From Pseudomonas viridiflava (GTDB lineage: Bacteria > Pseudomonadota > Gammaproteobacteria > Pseudomonadales > Pseudomonadaceae), in assembly GCF_003702045.1 (NCBI RefSeq), contig NZ_RBTP01000011.1, positions 1-64,000 of the forward strand: a stretch of 64,000 bases of DNA. Direction: 5' to 3'. This document shows, piece by piece, positions 35,476-44,353 of the stretch. The notes beneath the pieces are model-generated. The model saw only the letters and a program-made list of their open reading frames with translations. It ran no database searches and had not been told where the DNA came from. Each line of letters opens with the position of its first letter. Positions within the stretch are counted from its first letter, which is position 1. The translations under genes were made by a program, and so were the position numbers.

Positions 35476-36426
35476 CTAACTGAATTGCTCGCGGTACTGA
35501 GTGGGCGTCAGCCCCAGCTTTTCGCCGAACAGAAAACGCATGTGGCGCACACTGCCGAAGCCGCTGCGATAGGCGACGGTCTTGAGCGGCAGGTCGCTGA
35601 CTTCCAGCAGACTGCGGGCGCGGTCGATGCGGGCGCGTTGCAGAAACTCCATAGGCGTCATTTCCACCTCGCGGGTGAACAGTCGTGCGAAATGCCGAGC
35701 GCTCATGTTGGCCATCGAGGCCATGCGCTCGACGCTGAACGATTCATCCAGATGCTCAAGCACGTAATTCTGTACGCGGGTGACGGCTGTTTCCTGAGGC
35801 GCAACGGCCCCCATCAACGGACTGAACTGCGCCTGACCACCCTGCCGTTTCATTAAAACCAGCAACACCTTGGCGACGTCCTGGGCGACTTTCTTACTGT
35901 GATCCTGCGCAACGACGGCCAAGGCCAGGTCAATGCCTGCCGTCACCCCGCCGGAGGTCAGCAGGTTGCGGTCATTGATGTAGATCTGATCGGTTTCGAC
36001 GATGGCTTTCGGAAAGCGTTTGATCAGTCGATCCGTGTAATGCCAGTGGGTGGTCACACGATAACCATCGAGCAGACCCGCTTCGCCAAGGATGAACGCG
36101 CCGGTGCAGATCGATCCAATGCACCCCGCCTGCCCCTTGGCATGCTGCAACCAGCGCACCAGCGGCTGATGCTTTTCGTCGTAAGCGCCAGGCCCTCCGG
36201 GCACCAGTAGCAGATCATGAACGCCTGCGGCCTGCTCCATAGGGACATCCGCCATGACGCGCACACCGTTGGAGGCGCGAATGGCTTCGTGCTGCGTGCC
36301 CACGGTGCATAGCCGGTAATGATCGTCGGGTGCCAGATAGCGGTTGGCGATAGAAAACACCTCCATCGGGCCCGCCATGTCGAGCAGGAGGAAATCCGGA
36401 AACAGGACCATTGCCACGGTTTTCAT
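35476..36426 (-). CDS. GlxA-type regulator: DJ-1/PfpI domain plus AraC domain
   Basis: A 316-residue protein. The N-terminal DJ-1/PfpI-like domain (VAMVLFPDFLLLDMAGPMEV, LLLVPGGPGAYDEK, GSICTGAFILGEAGLLDGY with the conserved Cys, RVTTHWHY) senses an unknown ligand. The C-terminal AraC domain (VERMASMANMSARHFARLF, LKTVAYRSGFGSVRHMRFLF) binds DNA. Family members such as GlxA, CdhR and GbdR control small-molecule catabolism. It lies 124 bp upstream of the short STAND regulator and may be co-transcribed with it. Confidence 0.9.
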   Translation of the reverse strand: MKTVAMVLFPDFLLLDMAGPMEVFSIANRYLAPDDHYRLCTVGTQHEAIRASNGVRVMADVPMEQAAGVHDLLLVPGGPGAYDEKHQPLVRWLQHAKGQAGCIGSICTGAFILGEAGLLDGYRVTTHWHYTDRLIKRFPKAIVETDQIYINDRNLLTSGGVTAGIDLALAVVAQDHSKKVAQDVAKVLLVLMKRQGGQAQFSPLMGAVAPQETAVTRVQNYVLEHLDESFSVERMASMANMSARHFARLFTREVEMTPMEFLQRARIDRARSLLEVSDLPLKTVAYRSGFGSVRHMRFLFGEKLGLTPTQYREQFS

Positions 36427-36877
36427 GAGGGATGCGTCACTTGAAAAGAGTAAGGGTCAAGGCGCGCATTATGGCGGAGATCATGGGCAATGGGGATGTT
36501 GCGCCTGGATAAGACGTGGCCGTCACAGACAGCCCTTTCGGATCGAAGCATTGCCCTCTGAAAAGGCACTGCGTCCGCCAGCACAGCACCGTAGGCGCGT
36601 GCTTGCCCGCGATGGCGTCAGCCCAATTACCGATTGCCTGATCGAAAAGACGTCTCGTCCGATGGCCGCCCAAACCAAGCGCGTTCCTAACGTCTCTGTT
36701 TAATACGAAACAGCACAGGCTCAACGGACACCGGAGCCTCCACCGGAAACTGTCAACCACAGCAAGACAGTCATTCATCTTTCAGCCACTTATTGCGACA
36801 GTCGATAACCCGTAACCTTCATCTCACTACGTCGATACCTGAATCTGCAGCGTCGACAACCGGATGGAGAAACACTC
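36427..36877. other. Intergenic region with an isolated REP-half
   Basis: 451 bp between the divergent GlxA-type regulator and pirin gene. It carries one REP-like half-element at 36591-36640 (GTAGGCGCGTGCTTGCCCGC, then GATGGCGTCAG) related to the REP pair at 39749. Promoters for both flanking genes should lie here. Short ORFs look like chance. Confidence 0.5.
36591..36640 (+). repeat. Single REP element
   Basis: GTAGGCGCGTGCTTGCCCGC followed by GATGGCGTCAG and an ATTACCGAT core; the same order of words occurs in the first half of the element at 39749-39834. Confidence 0.65.
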
Positions 36878-37600
36878 ATGCTGACTCTTCGCAAAGCTTC
36901 CAATCGTGGCGCAGCCGATCATGGCTGGCTGAAATCCTTTCATACCTTCTCGTTCGCCGGTTATCGCGATGTGAACGAACAGGGCTTCTCCGATCTGCTG
37001 GTTATCAATGATGACCGTGTAACCGCCGGCAAAGGCTTCGGCCAGCACCCACACCGTGACATGGAGATTTTTTCTTACGTGCTCGAAGGTGCACTGGAGC
37101 ACAAGGACACCCTCGGGACTGGCTCAGTGATCCGTCCCGGTGACGTGCAACTGATGAGTGCTGGCAGCGGCGTGGCGCACAGCGAGTTCAATCATTCGCA
37201 GACCGAGGGCGTGCATTTCCTGCAAATCTGGATCGTGCCGAACATCAGCGGCGCGACACCGAACTACCAGCAGGAGCACTTCACCCCTGAGCAGAAACGC
37301 GGTCGCTTGCAGTTAATCATCTCGCCCGACGGCGAAAAGGGTGCGCTCAAGGTTCGCCAGGACGCTCGCGTTTATGCCGGTCTGTTCGATGGCAGCGAAA
37401 CGGCAACGCTTGAACTGGCCGCCAACCGTTACGCCTACGTGCATGTGGCACGCGGCAGCGTGGTGCTCAACGGCCAGGCGCTTGGCGAAGGTGATGGTGT
37501 GCGTCTGCGTGATGAGCAAGTCATTACGCTGACCGAAGGGGTGGATGCCGAGGTGCTGGTGTTCGATTTGCGGCCCAATGAGTTGCCCCAGATGCCTTGA
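36878..37600 (+). CDS. Pirin-family bicupin protein
   Basis: A 240-residue bicupin of the YhaK/pirin type. The N-terminal cupin has the metal motif GKGFGQHPHRDMEIFSYVLE (first His pair and Glu) and GVAHSEFNHSQ, with VHFLQIWIVP ahead of the second cupin. Some relatives show quercetinase activity; the in vivo role is unknown. ATG 36878 (MLTLRKASNRGAADHGW) follows GGATGGAG. A terminator lies 41 bp after the stop. Confidence 0.9.
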   Translation: MLTLRKASNRGAADHGWLKSFHTFSFAGYRDVNEQGFSDLLVINDDRVTAGKGFGQHPHRDMEIFSYVLEGALEHKDTLGTGSVIRPGDVQLMSAGSGVAHSEFNHSQTEGVHFLQIWIVPNISGATPNYQQEHFTPEQKRGRLQLIISPDGEKGALKVRQDARVYAGLFDGSETATLELAANRYAYVHVARGSVVLNGQALGEGDGVRLRDEQVITLTEGVDAEVLVFDLRPNELPQMP

Positions 37601-37640
37601 TAGCTGAGCGCCCTCCCGGGCAATACGTTACGAAACCTGC

Positions 37641-37670
37641 AGAACGCCGTCTTATTGGACGGCGTTTCTG
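37641..37670 (+). terminator. Rho-independent terminator after the pirin gene
   Basis: AACGCCGTC (37643-37651) pairs with GACGGCGTT (37658-37666) around TTATTG, followed by TCTGTC. Confidence 0.75.
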
Positions 37671-37810
37671 TCTACGCCACACTTCAGGCACATCTGGATC
37701 GGGGGATGCTTGTTACTTTGTTTCACTTGATCGCTCTAGAGCCTGATTCACGCTCCGCACACAGCGTGTGACTGTTGGCGTTCAGCTGCGTATCACCCTC
37801 CCCTTTCTAA

Positions 37811-38128
37811 AACGTCGGGATATCGGCCGAAAGCGCAGGCGCCCGGCATATTCACATGCAACTGCTGACCATCCCGCCTGGTGACGTGACCGCCATCTAT
37901 GCATTGAAAGGTGGAACGGGTTGCTGGTACGGCGAAGCGCTCGAAAAACACGCGACAGTTGAAGAAGGCGATTTTTTCTACATTCCCGCAGGCATGCCGC
38001 ATGTGCCCTACAATCTGAGTAACGAACTTGAAGCCACTGCCCTCATCGCTCGCACCGACCCCAACGAGCAGGAAAGCGTGACTCTGATGCCGGAACTGGA
38101 TGCATTGCTGGCTGAACGGCTGGCTTAA
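37811..38128 (+). pseudogene. Degenerate cupin gene (5' end lost, internal deletion)
   Basis: The open frame follows a TAA at 37808-37810. It first reads ISAESAGARHIHMQLLTIPP, then GDVTAIYALKGGTGCWYGEA, EEGDFFYIPAGMPHVPYNLS and IARTDPNEQESVTLMPELDA. Remembered relatives have an extra ~12 residues holding the HxH metal motif between PPG and TAIY. Here that piece is absent and the upstream coding part is cut by the stop. A shorter product from ATG 37856 (90 aa) is possible, but it would lack the metal site. Confidence 0.6.
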
Positions 38129-38152
38129 AAGCCGTGCTTAAAACGCGCATAC

Positions 38153-38183
38153 AAAAACGCCGCTCTGTTGAGCGGCGTGTTTG
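38153..38183 (+). terminator. Rho-independent terminator after the cupin remnant
   Basis: ACGCCGCTC (38157-38165) pairs with GAGCGGCGT (38170-38178), loop TGTT, then GTTTGTG. It lies just before the tRNA cluster transcribed toward it. Confidence 0.7.
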
Positions 38184-38189
38184 TGAATT

Positions 38190-38265
<76 letters not shown>

Positions 38266-38268
38266 AAA

Positions 38269-38344
38269 TGGCGTCCCCTAGGGGACTCGAACCCCTGTTA
38301 CCGCCGTGAAAGGGCGGTGTCCTAGGCCACTAGACGAAGGGGAC
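38269..38344 (-). tRNA. tRNA-Glu (TTC anticodon), copy 2
   Basis: 76-nt minus-strand cloverleaf: acceptor GTCCCCT, anticodon stem CCGCC/GGCGG with loop CTTTCAC, anticodon TTC, encoded CCA. Separated from tRNA-Gly by three bases. Confidence 0.96.
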
Positions 38345-38442
38345 ACTGCCTGAAACATCATGGTGTATGTTTCAGTTCCAGACCTCTCCGAAGAGGGTTC
38401 TGGTTTCACTCAACCCTGCCGTAAAGCAAGGCTGCTTAAAAA

Positions 38443-38518
<76 letters not shown>

Positions 38519-38520
38519 AA

Positions 38521-38596
38521 TGGCGTCCCCTAGGGGACTCGAACCCCTGTTACCGCCGTGAAAGGGCGGTGTCCTAGGCCACTAGACGAAGGGGAC
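38521..38596 (-). tRNA. tRNA-Glu (TTC anticodon), copy 1
   Basis: Same cloverleaf as at 38269-38344, two bases from its tRNA-Gly neighbour. It is the first gene of the four-tRNA transcript on the minus strand. Confidence 0.96.
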
Positions 38597-38868
38597 ACAC
38601 GTACAACATTCACTACTTATTGCGCTTCGCTGTGTGCTTTACGCTGTAAGTGGCGCGCATTCTATGGATGGTTTGAGGGGTCGTCAACCCCATTCTGAAA
38701 ATTTATTGAAATCAACGACTTCGACTTCGTTCAGGCACCGACCGACGGTTTACGATTACGCACCTATAATAGAAGCGATATGACAAAGTCCGACAGGCAC
38801 ATCTATGCGCAGTAGTGCTTAGCCACTACACTCCCTGCAAAATTACTTGAACAATTGAGGTTTGCGCA

Positions 38869-39639
38869 GTGACTCCACTCATGATCACGCTGATGGTAAT
38901 AGCCGGTATCGCTGTGCTGATCGCGATCGGCTATCTGAACCACGTCGCTGAAAACAGCAAACTGGACAAGGCACGTGCCAAGGTTGAGCTGAGCGATCGC
39001 CTCCGTCGATGCGGTGAGATCACCGAAGTCTTCCCGGGCCAACTAATGTCTCCGGCACTCAAACTGCTGCTGACCCGCCTGGAACTGAACGTGGTGCAGC
39101 GGATGTTGGCACTGGAAAAAGGCAACGCCCAACTCAAAAGCCGCATCGCGGAACTTGAGGGGCAGGTGGCCAAGGGTGACCGCATTGAGGTGACTAACCC
39201 GGTCACGCCGATCCAGACCGAAGCCAAGGCCAAGGACGTACGCTTTCTGCTCGAAGCCCTGCATGGTCAGGTGACGCGTGCCGCGCACGACGGTTTTCTG
39301 CAGACCAGCGAGGCCAAGCACTGGATTCGTGAAATCCGCACCATCCTGGTGAACCTGCACATCGAATTTTTCAACAACCTTGGGCAGATGGCGCTTTCCC
39401 AAGACCAGCCAGGTCAGGCGCGTCTGGCGTTCGAGCGTGGCGTGCAGTATCTGCGCAACCAGCCGGACCCGGTCACTTATCAGCAGCAGTTGCTGGCAAT
39501 GGAAAAACAACTGGCCCGCGCCAACTCAATGGTGCTGACCAATACGGCTCCAACGGCAGACGATGACAACGCATTGACCGAAGGCCTCAAGGCTGACGAC
39601 ACCGAATCGGAATGGAAGAAGAAAGTCATCTACGATTGA
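38869..39639 (+). CDS. Conserved-type membrane-anchored coiled-coil protein, function unknown
   Basis: A 256-residue protein. It starts with one membrane helix (MITLMVIAGIAVLIAIGYL). A cytoplasmic region with a coiled coil follows (NVVQRMLALEKGNAQLKSRI, AELEGQVAKG). A helical middle region (RFLLEALHGQVTRAAHDGFL, WIREIRTILVNLHIEFFNNL) reads like TPR-type packing (ARLAFERGVQYLRNQP). The C-terminus is acidic. GTG 38869 has TGAGG upstream. I do not recognise a characterised homologue. Confidence 0.7.
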   Translation: MTPLMITLMVIAGIAVLIAIGYLNHVAENSKLDKARAKVELSDRLRRCGEITEVFPGQLMSPALKLLLTRLELNVVQRMLALEKGNAQLKSRIAELEGQVAKGDRIEVTNPVTPIQTEAKAKDVRFLLEALHGQVTRAAHDGFLQTSEAKHWIREIRTILVNLHIEFFNNLGQMALSQDQPGQARLAFERGVQYLRNQPDPVTYQQQLLAMEKQLARANSMVLTNTAPTADDDNALTEGLKADDTESEWKKKVIYD

Positions 39640-39693
39640 TGACTTGGCACCTCTGCCCCTGAAACAGCCAGATGCACCTGCAAGCATCTGACT

Positions 39694-39741
39694 GTAGGAG
39701 GCGCCGCCACGTCTCCGACGTAGCGCTGCCGCGCAGCAAAT
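39694..39741 (-). repeat. REP-like repeat, copy C (inverted)
   Basis: Reverse complement reads TTGCTGCGCGGCAGCGCTAC, then GTCGGAGACGTGGCGGCGCC and TCCTAC, nearly the same as copy A at 15471. It directly abuts a REP pair at 39749. Confidence 0.75.
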
Positions 39742-39748
39742 ACGGACC

Positions 39749-39834
39749 GTAGGAGCGCGCTTGCCTGCGATTGCATCAGTTCAGTCACTGATTTTCTGTC
39801 TGTAAGATCGTATCGCGGGCAAGCGTGCTCCTAC
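39749..39834. repeat. REP inverted pair
   Basis: GTAGGAGCGCGCTTGCCTGC at 39749 and, inverted, GCGGGCAAGCGTGCTCCTAC ending at 39834 enclose a 46-base spacer. This is the classical Pseudomonas REP doublet (REPIN-like). It occupies the gap between two convergent genes. Confidence 0.85.
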
Positions 39835-39909
39835 AAAAAAATCGTGCTTCTTCAGTGGGTTACAGGTTGTTTGATAAGAGGCGGCTTATAAGCGTCTACC
39901 GCAACGGGC

Positions 39910-40392
39910 TCAACAGTCGGTCGCCGCCAGAAAGATCGCCACCAGACGCTCGATCCCCGCCTGATCCGCTTCCTTGAAACGCCCCACGCTCGGACTGTCC
40001 AGGTCCAGCACACCCACCAGTTTCCCGTCCTTGATCAACGGCACGACCAGTTCGCTGTTCGAAGCACTGTCGCAGGCGATATGACCCGCGAAACTATGCA
40101 CATCCTCGACCCGCTGAGTCTGTCTGCTCTGCGCCGCTGCGCCGCACACACCACGTCCAAACGGAATTCGCACGCAGGCCACCTGCCCCTGAAACGGCCC
40201 GAGGACCAATTCTTCGTTGCGATTGAGATAGAAGCCCGCCCAGTTCAGATCGTCGATCTGGGTGTACAGAAAAGCAGAGAACTGTGCGGCGTTGGCGATG
40301 AAGTCACGCTCATCGGCCAACAGCGCTTCCAGTTGAGCGGCCAGCAGGTTGTAACCGTCCAGGCCTTCGCCCGTGTCTTGCAGATTGATCAT
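39910..40392 (-). CDS. msrC: Free methionine-(R)-sulfoxide reductase (GAF domain)
   Basis: A 160-residue single GAF-domain enzyme. DLNWAGFYLNRNEELVLGPF, QGQVACVRIPFGRGVCGAAA and SRQTQRVEDVHSFAGHIACD hold the conserved cysteines, followed by SELVVPLIKDGKLVGVLDLD. It reduces free Met-(R)-O in the cytoplasm using thioredoxin. ATG 40392 follows GGAG and overlaps the preceding ATPase gene by four bases (ATGA), so the two are coupled. A longer ORF (40425) is rejected. Confidence 0.9.
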   Translation of the reverse strand: MINLQDTGEGLDGYNLLAAQLEALLADERDFIANAAQFSAFLYTQIDDLNWAGFYLNRNEELVLGPFQGQVACVRIPFGRGVCGAAAQSRQTQRVEDVHSFAGHIACDSASNSELVVPLIKDGKLVGVLDLDSPSVGRFKEADQAGIERLVAIFLAATDC

Positions 40393-41279
40393 GTATGTTG
40401 CTCCAGCAATTGAAGACCTACCCAATACCGTGCGAACTGGTAGGCACAGCGACCATTTCGATTACCGCGTCCGGTCGCCCAGCGGACTGCGGCTTTGTCC
40501 AGCTCCTCATCGCGCTGCCAGCTCAGGCCGGACTTCTGCGCCAATTGAGTGATCCAGTGCTCGACCACATTCAGGTAGTGGTCTTGAGTGAAGGGGTAAA
40601 ACGACAGCCAAAGACCGAAACGATCGGACAAGGCGATCTTGTCCTCCACGGCCTCGCTCGGGTGAAGCTCGCCGTCGACCTGCTGCCAATTGGCGTTGTC
40701 GCTTTCCTTCTCAGGCACCAGATGGCGTCGATTGGAGGTGGCGTACAGCAACACATTGTCCGGCGCCTGCTCAAGCGATCCGTCGAGTACGCTCTTGAGT
40801 ACGCGGTAATCACCCTCCCCCGATTCGAACGACAAATCGTCACAGAACAGCACGAACCGCTGCGGCAACTTCTGCAACTGCTCCACCACGCGTGGCAGAT
40901 CAGCCAGGTGATCGCGCTCGATCTCGATCAGACGCAGCCCCGACGGCGCGTATTCGGCCAGCAGCGCGCGAATCAGCGAAGACTTGCCCGTGCCGCGCGA
41001 GCCCCAGAGCAGCGCATGGTTGGCCGGCAGCCCGTCGATGAACTGGCGCGTGTTGCGCCCCAGTTGTTCACGCTGCAAATCAACACCGATCAGGTCGGAC
41101 AAGCGCATGTCCAGACTGACCTCCAGCGGCATCAGGTAGCCGACACGCCCCTCTCGCACCCAACGCGCGGCCAGCGCCTGTGTCCAGTCGATGGGGTCGC
41201 GAAGCGCTGGCAGCAGCGGTTCAAGGCGCGCAAGGACGGCGTCGGCACGTTCCAGAAAAGCATTTAACCGAGAATCCAC
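40389..41279 (-). CDS. DUF815-type AAA ATPase
   Basis: A 296-residue P-loop ATPase. NHALLWGSRGTGKSSLIRAL is the Walker A region, RFVLFCDDLSFESGEGDYRV the Walker B, and YATSNRRHLVPEKESD the sensor. EDKIALSDRFGLWLSFYPFT is the DUF815 signature. GTG 41279 with AAGGAG is preferred to the ATG at 41309. Its partner and substrate are unknown. It is translationally coupled to msrC downstream. Confidence 0.87.
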   Translation of the reverse strand: MDSRLNAFLERADAVLARLEPLLPALRDPIDWTQALAARWVREGRVGYLMPLEVSLDMRLSDLIGVDLQREQLGRNTRQFIDGLPANHALLWGSRGTGKSSLIRALLAEYAPSGLRLIEIERDHLADLPRVVEQLQKLPQRFVLFCDDLSFESGEGDYRVLKSVLDGSLEQAPDNVLLYATSNRRHLVPEKESDNANWQQVDGELHPSEAVEDKIALSDRFGLWLSFYPFTQDHYLNVVEHWITQLAQKSGLSWQRDEELDKAAVRWATGRGNRNGRCAYQFARYWVGLQLLEQHT

Positions 41280-41367
41280 GGTTTCTCCTTGTATTAACTG
41301 ACTGATCACCTGCCCCGATCAGCTATGCTTGCCCGGCACTGGGTACCGGAAGTGGCAGTAAGTATTC

Positions 41368-43719
41368 ATGGATATAAGGCTCACCAACAGGCTTTCGTTC
41401 AAACAGGCACGCCTGGCCGTCTTGATCGGCTTTGCTCTGGGAACCTTGCTCAGCCTGTTTCAGATCGCAATCGATTATGCCAGCGAAGACGCGTCCATCG
41501 ATCGCGAAATCAGCTCCCTGCTGGAAATCATTCAGAACCCCGCCTCGCGCATCGCGTACAACATCGATGCAGAACTGGCCCAGGAACTGACGCTGGGCCT
41601 GCTGCGCTCGCCCGCCGTGGTCAGCGCCAAGCTGACCGATAACAACAATATGGTGCTTTCCAGCGTCGAGCGTCCTATGGCGACAGGACGCTATCGGGTA
41701 CTCAGCGACTGGATGTTCGGTGAAAGCCGTCAGTTCGAGGAAAAACTGAGCCTGGATCACTTGCCGAATGAAACCATCGGCACGCTGTACCTGACCGTCG
41801 ACACGTTTGCGTTCGGCAGCCACTTCATGCAGCGCGCCGAAATCACGCTGCTCAATGGCTTTGTCCGCAGCCTGGCGCTGGCAGCGATTCTGACGATTCT
41901 GTTCTACGCGACGCTGACCAAGCCTCTGGTTGGCGTGATCCGGGACCTTAGCAGCCATGACCCGCGCAGCCCGCAGCAGGCAAAGATTACCTGCCCGCCA
42001 AACCATGAGCAGGATGAAATCGGCGTGCTGGTCGAAACCTTCAATCGCCAGATTGAAACCGTGACCCGTGAGTTCGCCCGCCGCCGCGAGGCAGAAGATC
42101 AGCTCACCGACCACCTGAATCAGCTGGAAAGCATCGTCTCGGCGCGTACCAACGAGCTTCACACCAGCAATATCCGATTGCGCCAGTCCAACGAAGAACT
42201 ACAGATCGCACGCAGCACGGCGCTCGACATGGCCCATGCGCGCTCGGCGTTCCTGGCCCATATGAGCCACGAAATCCGCACGCCACTCAACGGACTGCTG
42301 GGCATGCTGGCGCTGTCGCTGGATGGCCCGCTGAATGCCGAACAACGTCAGCAACTGTTGATCGCCCATGACTCGGGCAAGGTGCTGGTGGAGCTGCTTA
42401 ACGACATTCTCGACATGTCCAAATTCAATGCCGGGCACCTGGAGATCGAACGCATTCCTTTCGATCTGGGCCTGTTGGTCGAGGACACCGCCAACCTGTT
42501 GTCCCAGAACGCAGCGCCCAGCGTCGAACTGACTTGCCTGATTGCCCAGGATTTTCCGGCGATGGTGTCCGGCGACCCCACCAGAGTCAGGCAGATCGTC
42601 AGCAACCTGCTATCCAACGCGCTGAAATTCACCCGATTCGGACGTGTGGACGTGAAGCTGAATCACCTGACCGACCCTGCCACTGGGGAGCATCGGGTTC
42701 GGATCGAAGTACGAGACACGGGCATCGGCATTGCGCAGGAGGCCCAAGCCAGAATCTTTCAGCCCTTTACCCAGGCAGAGGCTGCGATCACCCGCCAATT
42801 TGGTGGCACCGGCCTTGGGCTGTCGCTGACGCAGAGCCTGTGCCAGGCCATGAATGGCACGTTGAGCTTCCAGTCCAGCTCAGGCTCCGGCAGCCAGTTC
42901 TGTGCAGAACTGCCGTTGCCGGTGCATATCGAGGCGATTTCCCCTGCCTCGCTCAAGGGTCGTGTGACCGTGTTCAGTTCGCCCGGCAGCGGACTGGTGG
43001 AGATGCTCCAAAGCCTGCTCCCCGCATGGGGCGTGGAGCTGGAGCGGCGCAGCATGGATGAGCGCAGCAAAACGCTCGCGCTCGACACCCGTCCCGACCT
43101 GGTCATCACCGATTGCCCGGAATGCCTGTTCGCCATTCGCCCCATCACGCCAGCCCCCATTCTGCTGGTGACCGCTTACGGCAACTTCATGCCCGGCGAG
43201 CAAGTCAGTGCCCTCGCCCCTCTGCATCAACAGGCCAGGCCGTTGGCGCGCAATGCGCTCTACCACACACTGCGCCGCGTGCTGACCCAAGAGGAAACCG
43301 GCGCGCGAACCATGACACTGCAGGAGCAGGCCACCCAGCGACCGGCCCGCATTCTGCTGGTGGAGGACAATCCGGTGAATCAACTGGTGGCCAAGGGCAT
43401 GCTTGCCAAACTGGGCTGCGAAGTCACCGTCAGCAGTCACGGTGGCGAAGCGCTTGAGCAATTGGAGCGCAGTGATTTCGATCTGGTGCTGATGGATTGC
43501 AACATGCCGGTCATGAATGGCTACGAAGCCAGCCGGCAGATTCGCAGCAGCGGCCGGTGGCCCAATCTGCCCATCGTTGCACTGACGGCAAACGCCATGC
43601 CGGACGAGCGAGAGCGATGCAAGGCCGCCGGCATGAGCGATTACCTGGCCAAACCGTTCAGACGGGCCGAGCTGGTCAGCATTCTGGACCAGTGGATTCC
43701 GATCACCGAGAACAGCTGA
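41368..43719 (+). CDS. sagS: Hybrid sensor kinase, SagS-like
   Basis: A 783-residue protein. Two membrane helices (ARLAVLIGFALGTLLSLFQI near residues 15-35, and VRSLALAAILTILFYATL near 170) flank a periplasmic domain. A HAMP/coiled coil follows. The histidine-kinase core has His301 in HMSHEIRTPLNGLLGM, and N/G boxes ending GGTGLGLSLTQSL. Residues ~535-640 look like a degenerate receiver. The C-terminal receiver has Asp710 in LVLMDCNMPVMNGYEASRQI. P. aeruginosa SagS (PA2824, near gpx/msrB) controls motile-to-sessile switching; the neighbourhood supports orthology. Confidence 0.82.
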   Translation: MDIRLTNRLSFKQARLAVLIGFALGTLLSLFQIAIDYASEDASIDREISSLLEIIQNPASRIAYNIDAELAQELTLGLLRSPAVVSAKLTDNNNMVLSSVERPMATGRYRVLSDWMFGESRQFEEKLSLDHLPNETIGTLYLTVDTFAFGSHFMQRAEITLLNGFVRSLALAAILTILFYATLTKPLVGVIRDLSSHDPRSPQQAKITCPPNHEQDEIGVLVETFNRQIETVTREFARRREAEDQLTDHLNQLESIVSARTNELHTSNIRLRQSNEELQIARSTALDMAHARSAFLAHMSHEIRTPLNGLLGMLALSLDGPLNAEQRQQLLIAHDSGKVLVELLNDILDMSKFNAGHLEIERIPFDLGLLVEDTANLLSQNAAPSVELTCLIAQDFPAMVSGDPTRVRQIVSNLLSNALKFTRFGRVDVKLNHLTDPATGEHRVRIEVRDTGIGIAQEAQARIFQPFTQAEAAITRQFGGTGLGLSLTQSLCQAMNGTLSFQSSSGSGSQFCAELPLPVHIEAISPASLKGRVTVFSSPGSGLVEMLQSLLPAWGVELERRSMDERSKTLALDTRPDLVITDCPECLFAIRPITPAPILLVTAYGNFMPGEQVSALAPLHQQARPLARNALYHTLRRVLTQEETGARTMTLQEQATQRPARILLVEDNPVNQLVAKGMLAKLGCEVTVSSHGGEALEQLERSDFDLVLMDCNMPVMNGYEASRQIRSSGRWPNLPIVALTANAMPDERERCKAAGMSDYLAKPFRRAELVSILDQWIPITENS

Positions 43720-43740
43720 CAGCGATGCAGCATGCAGGGT

Positions 43741-44226
43741 CTATCGCAGCAACGCTTCGATTTCCCCGGTCAGCTCTTCAGGCTTGGTCAGCGGTGCGAA
43801 GCGCTTGACCAGCTTGCCGTCCTTGCCGATCAGAAACTTGGTGAAATTCCACTTGATCCGCTCCGAGCCCAACAGCCCTGGCGCCTCTTTCTTGAGCTGG
43901 ATGAACAGCGGGTGTGCCTGATCGCCATTGACGTCGATTTTCTTGAACAGCGGAAAGCTAACGCCGTAGTTGAGTTCGCAGAACCCGGATATGGCGCCCT
44001 CGTCGCCGGGCTCTTGTTTGCCGAACTGGTTGCAGGGAAAGCCAAGCACGACCAGCCCCTTGTCCTTGTAGTCCTGCCAGAGTTTTTCCAGCCCCTTGTA
44101 CTGCGGCGTGAAACCGCATTTGCTGGCGGTATTGACCACCAGCACAGCCTTGCCAGCAAAATCAGCGAGGGTTTTCTGCTCCCCTTCAATAGTGGTGCAG
44201 GGGATGCTCAACAGGTTTTCGCTCAT
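43741..44226 (-). CDS. gpx: Glutathione peroxidase-family thiol peroxidase
   Basis: A 161-residue peroxidase. VVNTASKCGFTPQYKGLEKL holds peroxidatic Cys37. LGFPCNQFGKQEPGDEGAIS and WNFTKFLIGKDGKLVKRFAP are the family's remaining signatures, with the resolving Cys in GFPCNQF. Cys-type members usually use thioredoxin rather than glutathione. ATG 44226 follows GAGG. An N-terminal extension in a longer ORF is rejected. The gene converges on sagS with 21 bp between them. Confidence 0.93.
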   Translation of the reverse strand: MSENLLSIPCTTIEGEQKTLADFAGKAVLVVNTASKCGFTPQYKGLEKLWQDYKDKGLVVLGFPCNQFGKQEPGDEGAISGFCELNYGVSFPLFKKIDVNGDQAHPLFIQLKKEAPGLLGSERIKWNFTKFLIGKDGKLVKRFAPLTKPEELTGEIEALLR

Positions 44227-44353
44227 GACAATGCCTCGGGGTGATGGGGTCGCGGGACGGCCTATGACGTTAGCGTGCAATCGAGCGGCGCGCACTTCAA
44301 TTTCCGACGTTGATAAAACGCGATAAGCGCAGCGACCGCTCCGGGATTCACGG

